64,000 nt of DNA from Daucus carota subsp. sativus. Its lineage: Eukaryota; Streptophyta; Magnoliopsida; Apiales; Apiaceae. The notes beneath the pieces are model-generated. The model did not search any database and was not told the origin of the DNA. It was given only the letters and a program-made list of their open reading frames with translations. Below, in pieces: positions 57,459 to 64,000 of this stretch. Where the stretch lies: NCBI RefSeq assembly GCF_001625215.2, contig NC_030385.2, positions 3,837,135-3,901,134 of the forward strand. Reading direction: 5' to 3'. How positions within the stretch are numbered: position 1 is the first letter of the stretch; the number at the start of each line of letters is the position of its first letter. The translations under genes were made by a program, and so were the position numbers.

Positions 57459-57750
57459 CTCCTTCCGTCCCAATCATTTGTATACATTTGGTTGGGACAC
57501 AGTGACCGAGGAAAAATATAAAAAATGAGTAAAATTAGATGAAAAATAGGTAAAGCGATGAGACCCATTTATTTTTAATAATAGATTTGAGATAGGGGAG
57601 AAAAGTAGTGGGTGTAATAGTGTTTTTATTATTATAGAATGAAGTTACCGGAAGAAAATAGTGGGTGTAATAATGTTTTATATTATAAATAATTACTATT
57701 TTGTAATGTATAAGAATGATGGGACGTCCCAAAAAAGAAACCGAAAGAAG
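57459..57750. mobile_element. Degenerate Stowaway-like MITE (292 bp)
   Basis: Flanked by TA (57457-57458 and 57751-57752). The left end is CTCCTTCCGTCCCAATCATT; the right side inverted reads CTTCTTTCGG and then, after a short insertion, GGGACGTCCCATCATTC. Non-coding. The ends have drifted. Confidence 0.6.
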
Positions 57751-57752
57751 TA

Positions 57753-58633
57753 CTCTCTTTTGATTTACACAAATAGTATTTGTTTGTTGAGCAACCATTT
57801 TCACCATCAAATAGTTTTATTTTGGAAGGATATGATCAAATTTATGAATAAATCTGAAAAGGACACAAAAAGTATGTGATGTACAAACACAGGCAAACCA
57901 GAACCTTAAAATTGTCACCCCACCCACGTCCACTGTCAAGAAAAGATTATCCTAAGTTGCCCTAAATTTGAAGGTAACTGAAATTAGAATAATGAAAGTT
58001 TAGAACAAACAGCTCTACAAGCATATGGGCCAAAAGTAATTAAATGACCCGACCCTTTCAATATCTTTATGATAAAAGTGACTCCACAATCCCTTTACAT
58101 TAAAAGCTATACATGTGGACCTTGAATCAATTGTGCATTACAATTTACACCTGACAATTTTGCATCTCATTCTAGCTGGACTTGTTGATATGGACTCATC
58201 CAATTATAAAAGACTCAACTAGCCAGCCAATGCCAGAGTTCTTAGTTAAATCATCCAAGCCAGCTTGCTACCAACTAAAGTAAAAGCTTCAATTAAACAT
58301 AAATGAATGTTAAAGCTGTTGATCAACACATATAAATCAATCATCCATTCCTAAACAATTATTTGAAGATGGTTAGTATGATTTAGCATCACAGCTGTGC
58401 TACAAGTATTTAATATTTTAATAACACAATAAAATGCATCAACTACTTGATAATAAGGATAGAAATCAATATTACAAGAAAACCCCACCACCAAATGTTA
58501 TTACAATCAGCCTATCAACGATACTCCAACCCCTGTACCTTGTTGTATCTGCTAGTTTGAATAAATATGTTTATATAATACATCATCTCCGGTAGAAGAA
58601 AAAATGAAGATTAAAAAAAAAAAAACATTATTG
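57753..58633. other. 3' flank of the KLCR gene
   Basis: Non-coding sequence to the right of the Stowaway element, including the 3' UTR of the minus-strand TPR gene. I see nothing else in it. Confidence 0.45.
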
Positions 58634-61228
58634 TCATACTTTAATGCCATCACCTTTTATAGCATGAGGGTTGGCATCAAGAAGGTTTTCTAATGATCTG
58701 GCTTTTCTGTTACGAGCCCTGCCCGCCTCCTTCAAGAGCTCTGCTAGCCTCTTCTTTTCATCATCCACGTCAGGATTTGCTGTTCCAAGCTTTTCCTCCC
58801 TCATCCCAACAACATATTCCAATAATTCAATTGCATCATCCAACCTATGCAAGGATTTAAACTGACAACGTTAAGATGAGGAGGTTTAAGAATATTTAGT
58901 TGTTAACTTCCGCTATTATTAAAGGTTGCTTCGTAAACTTCTGCTGCTCAGACAGGATATTAGCTCAGGCAACAAGTGTTCTGTGCCATCAGCTTAATAG
59001 TTGAAACACTCCAAATACAAACAATATCACAGTATTGACCATAACTAATTCTCCATAACATTTTAAGCGTCTGCAGTTTTATTGTGACCTCGAGGACAGA
59101 TTATGAGAGTGCACTTTGACACTCCGACATTGATTCATTAATCAACATTACTCATTGATTAAAATAAAAAACTATACTGGGAAAAATAATGGAACATAGT
59201 AAATTTTAAAGAACAACGAAGTAAATAGAGGGCATACCTTCCTATAGCGTCATAAGTGCCAGCCAGATTGCTGTACACCCCAAGTGTATCAGGATGATAT
59301 GGTCCATATTCTTGTTCCAAGACATTTCTGGCTTCCTCAAACAATTCCGCAGCCTCTTTAATAGCGTAACGCTGCACGCAAGTGAGACCCATTTGATTAA
59401 GGGCAATCCCGAAAAAGGCTGATTTTTTCTCTCCACTAGCTCGAAGCTTTGAAATGGTACTTTTGAAGGATGTATAAGATTCAGAGTAGTTCCCTAACAT
59501 GTAGTAGATGACTCCCATCTGAGCTTCAATACCTGCAATTGTGTTTTGCTGACCAGGGGCATCATTATATATCTTCAAGGCCTTCTTCAGTAACTTTAGA
59601 GCCTGATCAAGCTCATTCATTGACTCATATATAGCAGAAACATCAGTAAGACCGCTGGCAATTTCCTCCGGAGGGGTGCCGGGTAAGGGCTTCTCATAAA
59701 TTCGAAGAGCATTCTCACAATAGGATTTTGAATCCTTTAGTTTTCCCGTCTTGTTATACAGGTCAGCCAGACGGACAAAAACTGAAGCAACAGTCGGATG
59801 GTTCTCTCCTTTGGTAGATTTGAAAGCTGTAAGTGCCTTCTGATAAGCAAAAACGGCCTCATCATATCTAGACAAAGATAAGTATGTGTCTCCAATACTT
59901 ATATCAACAGATGCAACCTCCTTTTCTTGCCCATTGGCCACCATTGCCATGCTAGCTAGAACCAGATGCTCAAGAGCAGCTTCATGGTCTCCCTTAGTTT
60001 CGCATATAAGACCCATAAGCCTCCTATCAGCTGCCTCTTCGATAGAAGCAGGTGAACCATTATCTCTGTGAATATCTATAGCCATCTGACAAAGCTTCTC
60101 AGCTTCATCAAATTGCAGTGCTTGAACATGAGCTTCAGCCAAGTACCTGCAAGTCTCACCAACTCTAGGATCTGTATCACCCATAACATGTCTCTGAACT
60201 TCCAAACCCATCGTATAACACATGATTGAACTCTCAAATTGACCCACCATGGCATAAGTATCTCCAAGTTGCATGTGACCAGCAAATTTAGCAAGGGCAT
60301 GCTCTTGACCTTCTTCAATCACGGGAATCTCAATGGAATGCTCCAGAATGGGAATAGCCTCACTGTACTGACCTAAGCTACAGTATATTGCAGCGGTCAC
60401 ATGCAAACACATGACTACATCTAGGGTGGGCTTCCCATTTGCACATTTTTCAAAAGATTTCGCTGCACGTAGAGCATACTGAAGAGCTTTCTGAGGATTA
60501 TCACCAGAAGACATCAAATCCCTAGCTTGCTTAAGCAAAAAAGGTCCAAGGTCGGGGTTTTCTAAACCCGAATCCGATGAATCATCAGCTCCATTTTGAG
60601 ATGTTACCCCTCTCAGAGATATATTTTTCTGCTTCTTCCCAGAGCTGCTTCCACCACTTGGTTTTACTAGCACCTTATTCTGCTTATCTAGAGGAGGTTT
60701 TTCTTGGGGGCTTCTGCTCTTGGGACTTGATGTTGCATCAGACTCTAAATTCAGGTGAGAAGCTTTCTTTGAATTGGAAGACGAAGCAGATTTTGCTCTT
60801 GATTTCCTCGCCTTTCTACCTGCAGATGAACTTTCTTTCTTCGAATCGGAATCACTACGAAAATCGTCATCTTCTACCTTTTGCATACCTACTTCTTCTT
60901 CCATTATTTCCACTTCTCTCATCTCCCCTCCAACAAGATGCCGGAGCTCAGAATCAATTCTAGACTCCTCACCATCAGATCCAAAACTCCGCCTCGATGG
61001 TGATTGATCAGAACTCTGCATCTCGCAAACATTATCATAAAGATGTTCAATTGAAGTGTCAACTACCTCATCAACTGCATAACCATTTCCTCCCACCCGA
61101 GGGCTTTTAGGACTATTTACAGACTCCTCTGCTATCGAATTCTCCTTCAAAATAGTGGAATTTCCATTCTCATTTGGTTCAATTACTAACCCTTCTTCCT
61201 GTATTTCACTAGTAACAACCCCAGGCAT
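58634..61228 (-). CDS. KLCR: Kinesin light chain-related TPR protein (KLCR/CMU type)
   Basis: Predicted 733-residue protein in two exons, 61228-59238 and 58844-58634, joined AG/G in frame. Residues 1-230 are acidic and Ser/Lys-rich and probably disordered (for example GRKARKSRAKSASSSNSKK). From about 235 to 690 there are serial tetratricopeptide repeats of the kinesin-light-chain kind: HALAKFAGHMQLGDTYAMVG, QFDEAEKLCQMAIDI, YDEAVFAYQKAL, HPTVASVFVRLADLYNKTGK, HPDTLGVYSNLAGTYDAIGR. The C-terminus is a short helix-rich exon ending GDGIKV. Plant members (Arabidopsis KLCR1-3, also named CMU) bind cortical microtubules and help hold cellulose synthase tracks in place. There is no kinesin motor in the window. 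The start is the first ATG in a long open frame; a leader intron precedes it. Confidence 0.93.
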
Positions 61229-61757
61229 CTTCTTATTACAGTAGGCAACAAAATTTCCGCGTAATCACACAAAAACTTCCTACATTCACCGCACAAACAT
61301 CATAACAAAAATTTTAAAATTCACCCCAACACATAAACAACAAATCATACCTCATAACAGACACACAGAAAAAGGAAATAACAGAAAAACAGCTAAAACC
61401 CAATTTTTTAATACCAAGTAGGAGACAAAAGGAATGATTCAAACAGTAAAAACAACCAAAACAAACCTAATAAGTAAAGCCAAAATCTTGATTTTTCAAA
61501 ATCACACACACATCATTAATGTTAATTATGCCAACAAATAAAGTCAAGATACAAACTTTATCACAACATCTCGACAGATCTTCACTTATCAATAAACACC
61601 CACTCTAAAATCATCTCATCATCATCAAATTACCAAAACCAATCACAAAAATCAATAATCACAAAACCCCAACTCATAAAAACACTAAAACACACAATCA
61701 AAACCTGGAAAAATCATAAAAAAGCAAAAACAAAGAAGGGTTCATAGCATACATACC
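61229..61757 (-). other. Leader intron upstream of KLCR
   Basis: On the minus strand a donor CTGAG/GTATGT lies at about 61757 and a T-rich run ending in AAG just before the ATG gives a plausible acceptor at about 61230-61240. The stretch is AT-rich and open in no frame. This fits a 5' UTR intron, frequent in plant housekeeping genes. Confidence 0.55.
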
Positions 61758-61949
61758 TCAGAGAAAACTCATGAAAGAAGAGACCCAGAAGCTCCAAATT
61801 TCTGGTAGTTCTTTTAGAAAATAAATAAAAAAAATGTACCTCCCTTTAAGAGAAGCTGGAGGAGTGGAGGGTACAGTGGGAATTTGAAGAGATGAAGTAT
61901 ATAAAATTGTGAAATGTGAGTGTGTGTAATGTGTAAGTAATTAAGTATA

Positions 61950-61957
61950 TATTTATA
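61950..61957 (-). promoter_or_regulatory. TATA box of the KLCR gene
   Basis: TATAAATA on the minus strand, about 190 bases upstream of the proposed leader donor. Motif-based only. The next 400 bases to 62359 hold no recognisable gene. Confidence 0.5.
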
Positions 61958-62359
61958 AAAAGGATGGATTTTATTACAGAGGTGGAATGTCAGAAGGGAA
62001 AGGAGAATGCGACTTCTCCCCAACTCGTAGATTTATTTTCTGTTTCTAGTGTTTCGCTGTAAGAGAATTACGTGGCGTCTTCTTATTGGCTTGAGATTGA
62101 TTGACCAAGGTGCCCCTCAGAAAATGTCAAGCTATAAATCGCCCTTGTGTTGTTTAGGTTTTACAGTATTTGTTTATTTATGATTTTAGTGATCTAGGTG
62201 GTGGAAAAGAAATTTAAGGTGGTAATAATGGTGTAGGCATGGAGTCATGGTCATGAAGTTTACTCTTTACTTGCCTTATTTACAGTGAGTTGTAAGATTT
62301 CAAATATTTATGTTCCACGGTACAAAGCTAAGTTTATGTACTTACAAATTAACTTAATA

Positions 62360-63020
62360 CTAGCCTTAAAACCGTGCAAAGCACGGGCGGCTATATAATT
62401 TTAAATTAATTATTAATTATTATATAATAGTGATATATATTAATGATAGTAAATTTATTTTTTAACTAATTATAAATTATATTTAAAAGAATAATGGTGG
62501 AGTTTTTATCTTGTAGTATATCAAACTGTTTAGAAATGTAAAATTATGAGAACTCTACGTGTAGCAGACTTTTAATTATAAAGTGAATCACCAAACCAAC
62601 ATGACCAAACCAAAATTTGGTGCGGGCGGATATAAAATTCGTAATTTATTAATTATAATTTAAATTTTAACATAATCTTAATAGTATTTTAGAATTGATG
62701 AATTGGATTTTAACCCGATTATATTTACCAACTGATTATATATTTTGGACGGCTACAAATTATACCAATGTCGATTTATTATAATATTGTATATAAATTA
62801 TATTTAAAAGAATAATGGTGGAGTTTTTATCTTGTACTACATCTCAAGTGTTTGTAATTTAAACGGTATAAAACTCTTTAATATTGTAAGAGTAAGAGAA
62901 GTTTACATGTGACAGACTTGTAGTTACAAAAGAGATGATCAAACCAAAATTTTGTACGACTACAAATTATACCTATGTTGGCTTATTATAGTATAGTATA
63001 GATAGTATAGATAGTATAGA
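62360..63020 (-). mobile_element. Non-autonomous Helitron (about 660 bp)
   Basis: Read on the minus strand, the 3' end is a hairpin CCGTGC-TTT-GCACGG followed after eight bases by CTAG and then host T, the Helitron signature. The 5' end begins TCTATAC after host A and runs into ATAATAAGCCAACATAGG, a common plant Helitron start. There are no inverted terminal repeats and no target duplication, as expected. Inside, a segment of about 310 bases is directly repeated (62470-62780 and 62785-63010; shared AGAATAATGGTGGAGTTTTT). No Rep/helicase is encoded. The 5' end lies in TAGTATAGA repeats, so it is accurate to about 20 bases. Confidence 0.75.
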
Positions 63021-63412
63021 TTTCCGTCTTTTTTTTTTTGAAGAACTAATATTTCCGTCTTATTTTTTACAAGTTTCAAATTATTTTATAATGATTATTA
63101 CGTGAAAGTGATTCGATGTGCGAGTAATTGTTATATATTTCGTTATAATTTCTGGAATTGATTTTGTTTAGTTTTTGGATTTTCGAAATATTATGGCTCG
63201 CGAATTTTTTTGAGAGGTCAAGAGTTTAATTTTTAAGAATTTGAGAGAAAAAGTTTTTGAAAACAATTATATCTCGCAATTTTCAACGAAAGTCATACGA
63301 GTGGAATACCAAACTCAAGGTAAAAAGAATTCAAGAGAATTAGCGGTAAATTGTATTGTGTTTTATTTTATTTTAACTCCCAACATGTTACACAGACCAC
63401 AAAATGTTACTA
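63021..63412. other. Intergenic region
   Basis: AT-rich sequence between the Helitron and a Stowaway MITE. A short open frame at 63241-63429 has no conserved features. No gene seen. Confidence 0.4.
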
Positions 63413-63668
63413 CCTCCCTCCCAAATTAGATTACCTCCCTCCCAAATTAGATGAGCTAGTTGATTTTGAGCACGTAACTTAAGGTGCATTGACCGTATAG
63501 TTCCGAAATTTATTTTAAAAATTTTTCTTTTGTAATTGAAAATTTCATATTTAAATTTTTATTTGTAAAAATAAAATTTCAAAAAAAAAGTAATATAGCT
63601 ATGCGGTCAATGGATTTTAAAGTGCGTACCTGAAATCAACGAGCTCTTCTAATTTGGGATGGAGGGAG
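63413..63668. mobile_element. Stowaway MITE with a duplicated left end
   Basis: The outer left end at 63413 (CCTCCCTCCCAAATTAGATT after TA) is repeated at 63434, again after TA. The inverted right end at 63661-63668 is followed by TA (63669-63670) and reads CTCCCTCCATCCCAAATTAG. The 21-base tandem copy of the left end is unusual. Non-coding. Confidence 0.75.
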
Positions 63669-63741
63669 TATTGAGCAGGGAATCGTTGGTCGGAGAAGAT
63701 CTCTCACTGTCTTATGCTACAAAACCCCGCACAATACAATA

Positions 63742-64000
63742 CTCCCTCCGTCCCTTTTTATCTGTCCATTTTGGAAAAAAAAACACATACCAAGGAATAA
63801 TTGATTGTATAAACTTTTTCATTAAATACCTCTAATTAATATCTTGAAAATGGTGGAATACCCCTACTTTATGTCTTGAAAACATGAATTTAACCCAGTT
63901 TTAAATAAGTCAAGTCTTGAAAATTGAAATTATGGAGATATATTTGAAAGACTATCATTAAATTAGTTTTGAAAGTATAAATAGACAGATAAATAGGGAC
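63742..64000. mobile_element. Stowaway MITE cut by the window edge
   Basis: Preceded by TA (63740-63741). It starts CTCCCTCCGTCCC and is closely similar, in reverse orientation, to the complete element at 44795-45097. The window ends inside its right inverted repeat (ATAAATAGGGAC). Confidence 0.92.

Noticed and set aside
1-64000. LTR retroelements or other virus-derived elements
   Set aside because: No paired long terminal repeats, primer-binding-site pattern or recognisable gag, pol or capsid coding stretch was seen anywhere in the window.

Overview
This window is nuclear DNA from a eudicot flowering plant. Genes are split by short GT-AG introns with AT-rich, T-rich interiors. Their products have plant-only architectures: plastid transit peptides, subtilases of the SBT5 type, an R2R3-MYB and a DUF1645 protein. 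The gaps are full of plant MITE families (Stowaway, PIF/Harbinger-like, hAT, Mutator-like) and one Helitron. The species cannot be fixed from sequence alone. I recognise no LTR retroelement, endogenous virus, Polinton, rRNA, tRNA or CRISPR array.

Layout. 1-11.5 kb is a tandem subtilase array: the 3' end of one gene, two complete nine-exon genes (1667-4776 and 7304-10467, both in frame throughout) and three decayed copies between and after them. The promoter is duplicated together with the genes. 12.7-16.5 kb (minus) is plastid anthranilate phosphoribosyltransferase (PAT1), ten exons. 18.7-23.7 kb (plus) is a PX-domain protein with a C-terminal Rubicon-like zinc domain. 24.6-26.4 kb (minus) is an eight-exon multi-pass membrane protein of unknown function. 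27.7-29.3 kb is a transposon patch: a Mutator-like MITE with 9-bp target duplications and two nested hAT elements. 29.9-33.7 kb (plus) is a plastid phosphoenolpyruvate/phosphate translocator (PPT) whose first exon carries a 1.2-kb hAT insertion. 34.3-35.8 kb (minus) is an R2R3-MYB of the MYB98/MYB118 type. 36-39.6 kb is MITE-rich and holds one GRF zinc-finger remnant. 39.6-41.9 kb (plus) is a two-exon plant protein I do not recognise. 42-47 kb is MITE-rich and gene-poor. 47.2-48.0 kb (plus) is an intronless DUF1645 gene. 50.1-55.6 kb (minus) is the exosome cap subunit RRP40, with repeat-swollen introns 2 and 3. 58.6-61.2 kb (minus) is a kinesin-light-chain-related TPR protein (KLCR/CMU). 62.4-64 kb holds a Helitron and two Stowaway MITEs.

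The genes are mostly unrelated neighbours. Two share a pathway: PPT brings phosphoenolpyruvate into plastids for the shikimate pathway, and PAT1 uses the anthranilate made from its product chorismate. The most striking single observation is the hAT insertion inside the PPT transit-peptide exon. Its 8-bp target duplication is perfect, and the host reading frame matches exactly on both sides. Exon borders were placed by hand from splice signals, frame and family conservation; every multi-exon model given here closes in frame.
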